Position numbers and translations under genes: made by a program
Origin: Laccaria trichodermophora
Lineage: Eukaryota; Basidiomycota; Agaricomycetes; Agaricales; Hydnangiaceae
Assembly: GCA_018417955.1 (NCBI GenBank)
Contig: JACTVC010000039.1
Location: 310,001-374,000 of the forward strand
DNA length: 64,000 nucleotides
Direction: 5' to 3'
Notes under the pieces: model-generated
Told to the model about the DNA's origin: nothing
Database searches by the model: none
Seen by the model: the letters and a program-made list of their open reading frames with translations, nothing else
Part shown: positions 1 through 11,295 of the stretch, in pieces
Numbering within the stretch: the first letter of the stretch is position 1
Layout of the letters: every line of letters begins with the position of its first letter

Positions 1-4
1 CGCC

Positions 5-2511
5 ATGCACGATTCAAACGAACGCTTCCCACAACCCAAATGCCACCGATCAACAAGGGAGAGGATTCTTCAAAGAATTCTCAACTGGGTTGAGAGTGAT
101 ACACCTGAAAGGATACTTTGGCTTTCTGGCTCAGCCGGCACTGGAAAGTCAGCGATTGCACAGACCGTATCAGAACGCTGCAAGCGAAACGATCGCCTCG
201 CTGCTACTTTTTTCTTCTTCCGCACCAGCTCTGAACGAAACACAAGCGAGCGCCTCATTGCCACTCTCGCTTATCAAATGACTCTCTCCGTCCCCGGGGC
301 GAAGGAATTTATTGAGAAGGCGGTCAAGGATGACCTCTCCGTTTTCAGCAAAGACATAAACTCACAGTTTTTCCAGCTCATCATCCGCCCCCTCATCCTC
401 GCCGCCCAAGGCTGGGATTCGATTCAACGGTCAATTGTTGTCATCGATGGATTAGATGAATGCATTGACGAGAGACAGCAAACAGATATTTTGAGTGTTA
501 TCTGCAACGCATTCATGATTCATGAACTTCCCCTGCGCTTTCTCATTTGTAGCCGCCCAGAACACAACATTCAAATGAGGTTTGGGCGGTCTGACCTACA
601 GTCTGCAACTGTCCGCCTTATTCTTGATATGGACTATACTGTTACACAAGATATCGCAATCTTTCTGGAAGCGGAGTTCTCACGAATTCGCCGAGAGCAC
701 TGCATACAAGAGACATGGCCCTTAGAAGGCGTCGTTCAATCTCTAGCTGAGAGAGCGTCCGGACAGTTCATCTACGCATCAACCGTCATCAAATTTATCG
801 ATGACTGGCACTTTCAACCTCAACAGAAGCTAAAAATGGTTTTCGGAACTCTTCCGCGTGGAACGCACTCGCCATTTGCGGAAATCGATCTCTTGTATAG
901 CCAGATTCTGGATGCTGTGCCAGCTTCCAAGGTCGAGAAAACTCTTCTTTGCCTTGGGATAGTCATTTACCATGACCAATATCATCATTCGTTTATCTAT
1001 CACATCCCCATCACTGATTCAGTATTCCTCAATGAACTGCTCCAACTCAACTCTGGGCACCTTCTGAGGGAATTACACTCTGTGTTGTATGTTCAATCAT
1101 CAGTTTCCATCTGCCACACGTCATTCCGGGACTTTTTAAGCTCTAAATCTCGGTCAGGCAGATATTTTATCGACAAAGAAAGTGTCTGGGCTGAAGTTCT
1201 GGGGCTTCTTTGGGCGACTATTCCACGATGGTTGAATCAATTTCACGATGATCCATTAAGTGATTTGCTTTCTCCTTTGGATCCTTATTCTCGTATGTGG
1301 TTGCTAACATTCCGCACCAATATATTGACGACAGTCATTATTAGCCCTGACAGCCATGGCAATGCACTGGAGAGCCTCACTTCCAGAGAGCAGACATGCA
1401 ATGGTAACCCTTCAGGAGCTGGCCAACATTGCTGATTTTTTAGAAAAGAAAACTTCTGACACCCCTCAGAGTGAGATTGTACTCAAGCTTGGCGATGAGT
1501 TTCCTGATTTCTACCCGATTATCATCTCCTGGTTATCCAAAGAAGTATGTGGTATGGTATTTGTCTATCTGTTGGGCTGACCTCCCCGCAGAAATTAGAT
1601 GAACGGAATCCCATTTTGTGGAAGCAGTACATTTCACTTTTTGACAAGGATATGTTGCTTTTCCTCCAGCAGGTTGAGTTTCTTGACCCTGTCCACTCCA
1701 TCCATTGTCTCGCCTTCAATCTTTGTCGATGGAGCATCCAATACTTTTCTCATGTTGCCATACCCCGCCAGATTGACGTCTTCCTCGATTTTTTCTTAGA
1801 TCCTAGCAGGTCTGGAAAGTATCATCTTACCTCGCAGCATCATGCGGACATAGCAGTATGGATGATTCAATCCTATCATCCTCTTCCCAAGGGTATATTT
1901 GTGAGGTGGTTTCAGTGTGAGGACCGCAGGGCAAATATTCAAACACCTTTGGCTAGATTGCTGTCGGATCAATCTAGACATGAACTGAAGAATCAAACCA
2001 TGGTTATGCCGATTGACATCCATCTATCCCATGCATCTCGTTGTGCGGAACAACTAATTGAGATCATTCGTTTTTACAATCCTGACACATTTCCTTTGGC
2101 GGCTCGCTCAGAGGTGCGTGGTATTGTTATTCAATATTACTCTTAATTGATTTTTAAAGTCCTCATTCATCGGGAGACTTGAGTCCCAATGGGAATTGAA
2201 GTTGCACGAAGAACACAAGGAAAAGGTCGGGAAAGCGATTGCACGATACCTGTTGGTGCGTCGTATCGTTATTGACCACTCTTCATTCGGCTTTAGAGTT
2301 CTTACACATCCAATTACAGGATAACAGCCAGATGTTCGAACAATGGCTGGCCGTTAAACGTGAAGAAGACAGGAAAATACGATATTCCCTCACTCATAAA
2401 TTGGGGACGGTTCCATTGCTTCATGTGCTTTGCTACCTCCTCATCCTCGCGGTTTACTCCAAGTTTCAATGGGTATTCTTCTCTTCGCCGGATCCCGGTA
2501 GTTGGCAGTGA
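5..2511 (+). CDS. NACHT-type NTPase (NOD-like), 5' partial
   Basis: Probable STAND NTPase of the fungal NACHT family, a signalling ATPase/GTPase of the sort linked to non-self recognition. The P-loop GSAGTGKS lies at about residues 42-49 of the visible part, and a Walker B stretch (IVVIDGLDEC) at about 143-152. Proposed exons are 5-1333, 1389-1544, 1592-2113, 2160-2255 and 2320-2511, giving 764 codons in frame. The first internal junction is the weakest: it needs an intron of 55 nt (GT at 1334, AG at 1388), otherwise there is a frameshift there. The C-terminus ends with a short hydrophobic stretch. Relatives usually start with a separate exon carrying a DIxGGxFY motif. That exon is absent here but survives in the decayed copy near 39.6 kb, so the true start should lie left of the window. 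No C-terminal repeat domain (WD40, ankyrin, TPR) was seen. Confidence 0.82.
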
Positions 2512-2599
2512 TCTTAGCCGGATTAGTTGTGCTGGTGTCGAATCGCGAACGGACTTGATGGTTTTTAATACTTTTTTTGCGTAATAATTAGCAAGTACT

Positions 2600-3215
2600 T
2601 CGTAAGTGACGATGACACCATATCTCCACTCACATCCTCCAACTCACACGTCAACTCGAAGGCATAACGACTCCAGAAGCAAAACAGGCGCTCTTGCACA
2701 CTACAAACGACTGTAAGAAAACACACTCCCAAGCCAAAGACGTCGCTGCCAATTTACCCGGTGGAGAACTCACTTTGTCGGAGCAGGATGAGTTTATTCG
2801 GATGTTGGAGGCGATGAGGGATCAGAAACGGTATCGTCGCGTTGATGTTCTCTTTCTCGATGTTGATTTTTTTTTCTTTGGATACATAGTGCGCTGTTAT
2901 CCCAGTTCGCGGCTCGGAGTATATCAGCGGTTATACCGATATCTCAAGTGGATATGGAGGTTGACTCGACGGCTTCGACACCTGGTGGCGCCTGAACTTC
3001 AGGTTTGCTGGGCACCCATATACGCGTACCACCAAACATTAGCCCTCCCTTTTGATATCCTCCAAAAGGAAGCGACACTTTCCTTTACGCCTCCATCCCT
3101 TTGTTCAGAAACCAATGTACAAACCGCACCGCCTGATCGCAATACGCCCAGCTTTCCCGATATGCTCGAAACTGAAACCTTTGGACTTGCACCGTCACTT
3201 GCTCAGCACTACTAA
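2600..3215 (+). pseudogene. Gene fragments, copy A of a degenerate duplication
   Basis: This stretch carries short coding-looking pieces without a continuous gene. From about 2615 to 2840 one frame reads like a charged helical segment (QDEFIRMLEAMRDQKRYRR at its end), preceded by in-frame stops. Around 2905-2960 and 3090-3130 two further blocks reappear at 3685-3735 and 4110-4160. I do not recognise the parent gene. The blocks are best read as remnants of a local duplication, with the order of two blocks swapped between copies. Confidence 0.45.
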
Positions 3216-4151
3216 TCACCTGTCGAACTTTCGGCACATCATTTCGCCATCCCCTGGCACACACTCTCCCTCAAACGCCCACAACATATCATGGGAGGGG
3301 GGCGGGGGTCAACGGCGCGTTCTTTTGGCTGTCACATTGCACATCGCTGGAATTGTTGGGGTAGCGGACATATACAATCATGATGTGTTCGAAAGGCCTA
3401 CAAGTCGCAGGGCGCAGTATATCGTTGTCCAGTCGTGACAATATCTATCAAATTGTGGGCTAATATCGTAGCCTAGCTACCTGAATGCGCACAGCAGCTT
3501 CTGGTGGAGGCTGCGTCAATGGAGGTTTCTGGACATCAGCTCATCATCAGCTAGTCCCCGCACGGCAATGTTTCGTTCGGCTTCAGGACCTAACACATCG
3601 ACTAGATGAATATTCTCAATGTTCTGCGGATTGGTGCTGATTTTCTCGGCTGCGAGATAACGCGTTTTTGAAGTTTGAACCAAGTTCGCGTCTCGCGGCT
3701 GTTTCCCTACGGTACCTCAAGTGGATATGCCTGGAGGCAACTCGTTTCGGAATCCTTGTCCCAATATGGCATCTTCCCATTATGCCACTTTGCTCTACAA
3801 ATGACTTCGTGACCAAGGACACGTCATTCCAAGCCAATGACGTCGCACTCTAGTCGAGGTTGAACGTTGAACGTTGAACCCACACTATTGCGGCAGGATG
3901 AAGTGACTCGGATGTTGGAAGTGTCCATGATCGGTCCAGGACATTTTGGAATCCAATACATATCACCAAATACCAGGATTGTCAGCCACCTTAAATCCTT
4001 TCCTTCCCTCCCCTTCCCCTTTAAACTTCTCCGCGCTGGACGTTTCACTCATTTCACACTTTCTTCAAAGAACCTTGACGGTCTTCGTCCTTTTCTCCGA
4101 AGCGGGTCTTCCTCCATTTCTTTCCCATTTCTGCCCGATCCTAGGAAACCA
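3216..4151 (+). repeat. Intergenic stretch with copy B of the degenerate duplication
   Basis: No complete gene is visible. Blocks at about 3685-3735 (RYLKWI in translation), 3885-3920 (QDEVTRMLEV) and 4110-4160 (ending in ACCAATGTACAA) match blocks at 2905-2960, 2785-2820 and 3090-3130. The last block contains the ATG used here as the start of the next gene, so the 5' end of that gene seems to be part of the duplicated material. A short run AACGTTGAACGTTGAAC near 3862 is a simple duplication. Confidence 0.45.
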
Positions 4152-6304
4152 ATGTACAACCCTCACAACCGTCTCGTCGCACCTCTCGCCCTAAAATTAC
4201 TCCATTTCTCAGCTAGAAGGCAAATCCCCGAAACTCTACCCATCGTCTGGCACTCCCCTTCAGAAACTGACGTCTTCGGGGTTGGGGATACCATCCTCGC
4301 AAACTGGGCAGCGGAGAGAGCTGTTGTGTCGCCTTCTTTTCAGTTGTGTATACCCACAGAGGCAGTGGAAGACTCGGTATCAGCTGACGTTACGTGTGGG
4401 ACGACTGTATGGCCTGTGGTTACGTCAAGCGCTGAGGGATTGTACAGCACATCTTTGTCGGTGTTTCTTTTACTCAGAGACTAACTTTGCTGATGTCTAT
4501 CGTCCACTAGGTCCGCACCGAACGTAACTTCCACCTCGCTTGTCTTTCTTCAGATGAGGGACGATTTCGGCTCACTCGCACGATCCCCTGTGTTCACTCT
4601 CGATCGTGAGTTTTCACTATTCGAGTTTTGGGTTTTGAAATGACGACCGATGTTACTCTGTAGCGATTGCACCCTCTGCATCGGAAAGTGGGACACACTC
4701 CCCTTCTTCAGATCTCTCCGCAACAACAGCAGCCCCAGAGCCACCCCCTTCATCATCATCATCTTCCTCGCCCTCTGCCACATCACAAACACAAACCGAA
4801 TATTTGACAACGAGAAAGCAGAGCGACGACAGTTTGGCTAGCGCTGTCACCTGGCATTCCCCTTCCTCAAGCGACATATTTAGGTCTGGGGATACTATTA
4901 TCGGGAGATGGGAGGCAGAGAAAGCTGCGGTGTCGCCTTCTTTCCAGCTTTGCATGTCTACAGACGCAGGGGCGGACACAGGATCAGCGGTCAGTACATG
5001 CGGAACGACTGTCTGGCCTACAGTCACTTCGGATGCTGGAACGTACAGCATATCTTTGTCAGTTCTTCTTACTCTTGAAAATATCTTGCGCTGGCGTTGA
5101 TTATTTACTCAGGTCTGCGCCGAATATAACCTCAGCCTCGCACTTCATTCTTCGGATGACGGATAATTTTGGTTCTACCGCCGAGTCTCCTGTTTTCAAA
5201 CTTGATCGTGGGTCCTCTTCGTCTGCCAGAGTTTTAGTCTTTGTTGAACCCTTTTTTTTTGCAGCAAATGCATCTTCTGCATCTGAAACGTCGACAGACC
5301 TCCCTTCTTCAGCGGCAGCTTTCATGACTACGTCAGCGGCGGCTTCACCCTCTTCTTCTCCATTATATTCTGCCTCCTCGTCCAACGCATCGCAAATCCA
5401 CAACGGAACCACTCCGAATGCAGCCCCTCAGATATCACAGAACCCAAACCCTGAACCAGATGTCCTAGCCTCCCGCCAACCACCCCCCGTTGCAGCCTAC
5501 GCTGTTCCCCTCTCTGTAGTTTCCGCGATCATCCTCGCAGCTGGAATCATGTCTCTCAAGCACAAGCAAAAGCTGAAAGCTGACCGCCTCCGCGACGCTG
5601 TGACTGCCAATCTCGATCCCAGTGCAAGTGTAGGCAGCTTCAAATCGGCTGATGAAGTCGGCCATGCGTTGAACGTGCTCTCACGAAATGAGCTGGGCTA
5701 TTCTGGGGCTCCGACGGTTCCAGTCCCTGTACCGTTATTCATGCCTGTCGACCATAGATGGGAGTCGGAATCACGGGGGTCGACGAGGCGCGCGTATCCG
5801 CCTTCTTCGTATAGCTGGGACAGGGAGAGCACGTATACGACGCCGAACTATGCTCGCTCGTGGGCGTCGAATCATTCAAGGCAGATGTCGGATCACCCTA
5901 GGCAGTCGTCGAATCACTTGAGGCAGATGTCGAGTCACTCAAGACAGACATCGAATCACTCAAACTCGAACAATTACAGGCCTTTCCAGTCATTACCTCC
6001 CTCTCAGCCATTACCTCCCTCTCAGCTACGTCCCTACCTTCCGCCCATATCAACGTCCAACCGGGTGTTCTTTGACGAGGGAGACACTGGGGTTACTGGT
6101 GATGTATTGTCAGAATATATGGTCCCGTCGCCGATCCTTCCACCTGGGATGACGGTACCGCCTCCCCGACCACCTGAGAGGCTTCATGTGCGCGTTGAGA
6201 GTCCTGGACGTGGGCCGCAAGGTACTACTAGGCGTCTCACTGAGTACCTGCAGCCGAATCCGTACGGAGTGGTAGCGGAGAACCTTCGATTCGCCCGTTC
6301 GTGA
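4152..6304 (+). CDS. Membrane protein with two tandem Kre9/Knh1-like domains
   Basis: Likely a cell-surface protein of the basidiomycete family with an extracellular Kre9/Knh1-like beta-sandwich, a Ser/Thr-rich stalk, one transmembrane helix and a long cytosolic tail. Exons 4152-4456, 4511-4605, 4664-5057, 5113-5207 and 5265-6304 keep frame (642 aa). Domain 1 starts at WHSPSETDVFGVGDTI and domain 2 at WHSPSSSDIFRSGDTI; each has a CGTTVWP motif and ends in SPVFxLD. A poly-Ser/Pro linker joins them. The helix is near VPLSVVSAIILAAGIM, followed by basic KHKQKLK. The tail is rich in Ser, Pro and His, with short repeats of the type SNHSRQMS. Exons 2 and 4 are both 95 nt with identical intron phases, which shows internal duplication. 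The chosen ATG gives no clear signal peptide, so the first exon may be misplaced. Cell-wall glucan work is inferred from the family only. Confidence 0.8.
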
Positions 6305-7128
6305 AACATTGCCCTCGCTGTTCTGCTTGACTCGTATCCCATCTTTCATTGTCCTTGGACGCCATAGCAGAATGTTTAGACTTTCCCAACGATTGATTTA
6401 TAGAGTTTCATGTTCTTTGACAGCGTGTTGGAGAATCATTCCTTTCTTCCTCTGCGTCTTTCAAGATATCGCCTCCATGACATATTCTCTCTCTGTCGCA
6501 CTCGATCCAGCCACCTCACTTGTTACAATTATCTGCATAAGAACCAATACATAATATTCCACTGCCAAATAGACACCCAATCGCTTTCCTTTTTTTTCTG
6601 GTCTCATATGCGAGCGGTTCTCATTTCCGTCAAAAACATACTATGTTCAGAAGAGATTGATTATACAGATTGAACAGGAGCGTAAATCCAGTTGGACGAT
6701 GGAACGAGAGAAAGTCATCCAAGAATCTTCGAAATGTACGCCGACCATCTATCTATTCACGATGAAGATAGTCATCAAACTGGAAGAACGAAAACGCCAG
6801 TGAGAATTACGTATTCGACGCAAAAAAGATGTGATCTTACAGCTTGGAACGAAACACTCGCAGGTAGGCAGCTAGGGCCTCCTTCTCCAGGTCCATTGCT
6901 ACACTATACATCGGGGTAAAATGTCAGTTGAAAAAGGCTAGATCATATGCGATGAAGAGCTCACGAAAGTACGAGTCAAGAAGTTGTCGTACATTCCGTT
7001 GAATTCACTGTCACTGAAAATTACACTTAGATTTTCGCACTGAACAGGTTTCCGATGATAAATGGCTCACCTAGGAGTCTTAGAACCTTTGCTCTTTAAA
7101 TAGCTGTCAAGCTCGCTCCGGACCGTTG
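6305..7128. other. Intergenic, no supported gene
   Basis: AT-rich sequence after the membrane-protein gene. Short open frames overlap in several frames and none shows a motif or a consistent splice pattern. The first 80 bases match the 3' flank of the decayed copy near 30 kb, so they belong to the same duplicated unit. Confidence 0.5.
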
Positions 7129-8115
7129 CTAAAATCGCCCGTTAGTTGGGGGTGGGACTCGGATAATGTCAATAAACGAACCTCTGGTGAATGCGTTCCT
7201 CCCTTGGCCGCCGTTTAGCGATGCCATAACGTTACCGGTAAGAGGTTTGGTACTCGCAGCAATCGTATGGATACTGGCACAATTCTGGATGACGCCATTG
7301 CAACAGAGAGCTCCAAGCACAAGAGTGACCTAGAGTGAAAATTAAGCATAATTCACACCAAGCGTGTGTATTGCATACGGTTCCACAAAGAGCGGCGATG
7401 ACGCAAGGTACGAGAGACCACATGGTGGCGGGCGATGGCTGAATAACATCTTTCAGCAACATGATAAATCTGCCGGGGGAAAATGCCTACGATGGTTTTC
7501 AAGGATGCAATGCACGCCGCCATGGGAATCTGGCAGTACCAGACAAATTGATCTAGGCAAGTGGCACGTTCTTGGTAGTAATGATATGTTAAACTGGTTT
7601 CCGTGGGGCTTGGGATGTATTCGGCATAATTGCTGGCGGGACTAGCAATGTCCAATTCCCCGCGTTTGAAGGCTCCATCCGCGGTAGGGTTCTCCCAGTT
7701 GCGCACATCGACGACAAGAGGATTCGCCTTTGCGAAGGAGATGGTGAGCGCTGGCGTGAGGACCTGCAGGACGAGCATCAGATTGAAGATTTATTCTCGA
7801 GCCCGTTCTTCCTTTATAAGCCCGTAGAAATAACTGACAGAAGGTCACCGTCTTGGCGACGCATTCGCCAAGAAGAAATGAGAATGTCGGCGAATGGTAT
7901 TTTGCATGAATCGGCTTGGCCGTCAAAGACCTTTCGGAATTGATGCATGATGGATCGTTTCTGGCGTCTCGGAGGGAACAGGACAAAATATGCCGCGATC
8001 TCGCTTGAACATCGAATGCAAGAAAGGCTTTGCAACAAAGGTACACCCTGTACAGGAACAGTTGTAACAATGTGCTACCTTGCTAATGAGCTGACAGATG
8101 CTTCGAGACCACATG
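7129..8115 (-). other. Unresolved minus-strand gene-like region, possibly a DUF6534-type membrane protein
   Basis: Several minus-strand open stretches look coding but could not be joined into a convincing gene. The most suggestive is near 7200-7330, where a hydrophobic segment is followed by GNVMASLNGGQ. This resembles the NSLLATLN motif that closes the last helix of basidiomycete DUF6534 membrane proteins. Hydrophobic segments also occur at about 7380-7460 and 7700-7790. At least one candidate intron would be under 30 nt, which argues for decay or a wrong model. The family assignment is a guess from one short motif. Confidence 0.25.
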
Positions 8116-8432
8116 GCAGACCAGATGTAATCTAGAGCTCGGGAGGTTTGTGGCTTTGTTGCAGCTGTTCACCGGATGTGCTGTGGTAAATTTCTGAATT
8201 CGCTGTCGGCGTAGCGGTTCTTATTGGAATGGATAAAGATCATGACGGGAGGACGCCAAGAGGATATGAAAGCTGTGATAAACATTCAGAATCGTTCCAA
8301 AACCTCGTAGAAAGTCGCTGCTGGTACTCGCAGGTACTCGCCCGTATAAGACATCCAAGGAAATGAAAATATCTTGAATGCAAGCGTCTAGTCCTGAAAA
8401 ATGCCGGAATCAGCAGCAATTTGGGATGGAGA

Positions 8433-8860
8433 TTAGAGAGGAGACAGAGTGATTTTGGCCATCGACTGCCACTTGACTGGCACAGCACCGAGCCGTTTTA
8501 CGATACGCATTCCTGAGAATACAGGAGAATACCCACTGCTGTCGAGATGAAGTGTAGGGCCGAGAGTTACGAAGAATTGTGATTTTTTGACAGCAACACT
8601 AAGTTCATGGGAAAGAATCAATGGTGGTCCGAATTCAATATTGTTAGGCCACTGATCATCGATCATGACCGGTTGACCGTTGGTGTTTGGACCCGGCCAT
8701 TGCGAGAATCTTACTGGTAGCTTGATGCCAGTTCCTCCTGAGTTCCAGATCACCCCCTTCAATCGTGATATGCTGGTCGGAGTAATATTAGAGTCAATCT
8801 AGCAAATTAAAATCAATGAAATACGGCACCATTGTAATACTTACCCTCGATTCTCCAATT
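8433..8860 (-). other. Unrecognised minus-strand coding-like segment
   Basis: An open minus-strand stretch of about 109 codons (8433-8762) extends upstream to a good acceptor near 8810. An upstream piece ends in a GGTAAGT donor near 8850. The translation has Gly-, Pro- and Trp-rich stretches such as WPGPNTNGQPVMIDDQWP and YSPVFSGMRIVKRLG. I do not recognise it. It could be the 3' part of a gene truncated by the mobile elements on its right, because the Helitron terminus begins about 80 bases beyond. Confidence 0.3.
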
Positions 8861-8901
8861 CTGCTTGCACGCTTGTGGTAGTCTCTTATACAGACCTTAG
8901 T

Positions 8902-8927
8902 ATTACAAATGATAGTCGATTTGTAAT
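8902..8927. repeat. 9-bp inverted repeat beside the Helitron end
   Basis: ATTACAAAT at 8902-8910 is followed by its reverse complement ATTTGTAAT at 8919-8927. It lies directly outside the CTAG terminus described next, so it is part of the target or of an older element. Confidence 0.6.
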
Positions 8928-8931
8928 GATA

Positions 8932-8958
8932 CTAGCCGTGACCCGTGCTTCGCACGGG
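8932..8958 (-). mobile_element. Helitron-type 3' terminus
   Basis: Read on the minus strand, the hairpin CCCGTGC-GAA-GCACGGG (8958 to 8942) is followed six bases later by CTAG (8935-8932) and then by T. A short GC-rich hairpin just inside a CTRR end inserted between A and T is the hallmark of Helitron 3' ends. The element would extend rightwards from here. I could not identify its 5' TC end, and no Rep/helicase coding sequence is seen in the next few kilobases, so any copy here is non-autonomous or truncated. Confidence 0.65.
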
Positions 8959-9855
8959 GCTTTCCTTACAAAGTTGAAATGTTCATTTGAGTATTTAAAA
9001 AAGAAATGAATTCACGCTTGAGCAGATCAATGCAGGACCGAAGTATTAGAGTAATAAAGTCTATAAGGTGGAGGCTATCAAGAACTTCGAGAGGGCGGCG
9101 CATTCTCATCATTAAACAAATCAGCAGAGCTATCTGACTTTGAGATCTGACTCGAGCCTCTTGCGCATCAGCAAATCAGCATTTACCTTACATTACAATG
9201 TAAGGTGCTACAATGCAACCAATTAGCACTAATGTATCACAATTCTAAGCCGACCTTATATTGTCATCCACTGGTGTCAACAAATGTGGAATGCGGAGTC
9301 ATGAATGGAAAAGTATGTAAGGTTGGGCCAACATTGGAAGGATATCGCAAACCTTCCACCATCTTCTTTGCCTTGGAAGGTCATGCAACAATTGGTCCCC
9401 TTGGGAAGCTTTCTGAGATATTGTGGGCAATTCATAATTCTCAAAACAATGCAAATGAAGTGAATAATCAAATTGTATTGAATATAAGTAATTGACATGA
9501 AGTACAGAAAATGCCCAACACTATGACCAGCCATGAAAATGGAAGGTGAATTGGGTAACGCGGCCGCCCAACCGTAGAAATTCCGGAGCCAGCTCAACTC
9601 GGCATTCGACTTACCATCATACGCGTCGGATTTTGCTTTTCAATCATGCATCCTCGACCATGACGCCCCGGGAAATCCAAATCCATCAAATTCGGCCTCG
9701 GGTGAGGGACGAGGTAATGTATTCCTGGAGTATAGAAGCGAGGGGAAGGGGAACTTGGCTCACTGGGGGCATTCGTAAGTGACCTTGCTCTCCCCCACTA
9801 TGACACACGTGATGTATCGGTGATCACCGACCTTCCGTATATGGTAGTCTCACAT
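8959..9855. other. Probable non-autonomous Helitron interior or intergenic DNA
   Basis: No gene is supported. Short frames (for example 9205-9495 on the plus strand) show no motif, conserved splice sites or biased composition. If the Helitron end at 8932 is real, part of this stretch belongs to that element. Confidence 0.4.
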
Positions 9856-9918
9856 GACTTAGGGCAATGTGCCATAGCCCTAAGTCAGCTCGAGAACGCG
9901 CGGTAGCGCGTTCTCGAG
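9856..9918. repeat. Two adjacent perfect hairpins
   Basis: GACTTAGGGC (9856-9865) pairs with GCCCTAAGTC (9877-9886) over an 11-base loop. Three bases later CTCGAGAACGCG (9889-9900) pairs with CGCGTTCTCGAG (9907-9918) over a 6-base loop. Both stems are perfect. The second stem's sequence recurs in altered form in the repeat array that follows. Confidence 0.8.
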
Positions 9919-10130
9919 CCCCATAACCTCCTAACCTACCCTAACCTACCCTAACCTCCTAACCTAACCTTAACCTCCTAACCTAACTCAGAACGCGCTA
10001 CCGCGCGGGGAAAAAAATATCTCTATCCTAACCATTAACCCTAACCTCCTAACCTAACTCAGAATGCGCTACCGCGCGGGGAGAAAAATCCCTAACCTAA
10101 CCATTTGTATTAACTCTAACCTAAGAACTT
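9919..10130. repeat. Degenerate CCTAA telomere-like repeats with GC-rich spacers
   Basis: The stretch is built from TAACC-type words such as CCTAACCTACCCTAACC and CCTCCTAACCTAA, degenerate versions of the fungal telomere repeat. They are interrupted twice by a longer unit (9988-10016 and 10060-10087) that reads CTCAGAACGCGCTACCGCGC or nearly so, followed by G/A runs. Interstitial placement and degeneracy suggest a minisatellite inside a mobile element rather than a chromosome end. Confidence 0.7.
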
Positions 10131-10185
10131 AATGTATAAGTAAATAGAAGACAATTGACTCAAGTGCCACAAAAAATAATTGTCA

Positions 10186-10264
10186 GAGGCAGGGATTGAA
10201 CCCACATCATATGAGTCATAAGCAGCATTGACTCCACAGTTAACCACTACACCATTCCAGCATG
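10186..10264 (-). repeat. tRNA-derived SINE-like sequence
   Basis: On the minus strand a box A-like TGGTGTAGTGGTTA is followed at tRNA spacing by a box B-like GGTTCAATCCC. The two ends do not pair as an acceptor stem and the anticodon arm is irregular, so it is not a working tRNA gene. Internal RNA polymerase III promoter boxes in a degenerate tRNA frame fit a SINE head or tRNA pseudogene. An unrelated A/T-rich tail follows. Confidence 0.55.
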
Positions 10265-11295
10265 TATTTCTATCAAACAGCGTAAACTATGTGCTAGAAT
10301 CTTTCCCCTTAAATTTTCGAAAAGATGTGTCATAACTTCCTTTAAAGGAAATGTCATTGTGGGGGAGAGCTATGAGAGCTGGCATTCGTGGCTGACAAAC
10401 ACGTCTGAATCCCCGCATATATGCGCCTGAATACACTGTAGCGTGAACGCGCAAGTAAAGGGGGGGGGTTCTCACTATAGAAGTGTACCTCACCACCTAT
10501 TCCATTCCCGCCAACGGCTCGCCAAGAAAATGGGCGCTCCAAGCCTCTACCGTCACGCTAGAACGCGGTGTTGCCAAGTGGTGAGCGAGTCGGCTCCGGG
10601 TCGCTCTGGGACGCGCAGTGGACACTGGGGATGGTTGCACGAGAATGTATAAAGCACATCACAAGAGTGAAGGGGGTGTATGGGGGCGGGAAGGAAGGTA
10701 CCCACTGCTCAGAATAGTTTCAAGTTGGATTATATTGTTTTCGGGAGGCGTGGATGGACTATGACGTCACAGAATTAAAGCTCCGCTCGAACTCAGATTT
10801 ACATCTCACCGCCAAGATCGCCGTTCAACTGCGAGAATTTCTGTTTCCACAAACCACGAACCACAACAACCTAAAAAGAAAAGCTTCTGTCATGGGCGTT
10901 TATCGTCGAACGCTGAGCTTCATGCTGGTATGACTAAGTATACAATTTGTAAAATAATTTAGCCCTACCTTCCAAGGTCGTTATAAAAATGCCATTGACC
11001 TTGGAACCCTTCAACAAATTTGCAACGATATTGGATGATGCCAAACAGTTTCAGTGTACATTCTATACTTAACCCATGATTGTGCTACATTGAAAGGTGA
11101 AGCAAAACCTCGTAAGGTTTTGCGAACCTTACATAGACTACAAAGTGATCCAATGTTGTTGATGCGTTTGGCTGCTCTGTTAGCCTGTGCTGGTGTCGGA
11201 CTTGGAGTTGCTGGCGTTGGTGTTGGTAATTCAGATGCCTTCCGGTTGTAGCTCAAAAGCCCTCTGCCGAGGTGCACAGGTGTTTTCGAGGGAGC
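10265..11295. other. Intergenic, no supported gene
   Basis: Short open frames only. A G run near 10460 and simple A/T stretches are present. I found no protein motif or RNA structure I can defend. Confidence 0.5.

Noticed and set aside
9919..10130. Tandem repeats considered as a CRISPR-like array
   Set aside because: Units are degenerate CCTAA words without regular repeat-spacer structure, and the genome is eukaryotic.
10186..10264. Functional tRNA gene on the minus strand
   Set aside because: Box A and B are present but acceptor and anticodon stems do not pair, so only a tRNA-derived repeat is supported.
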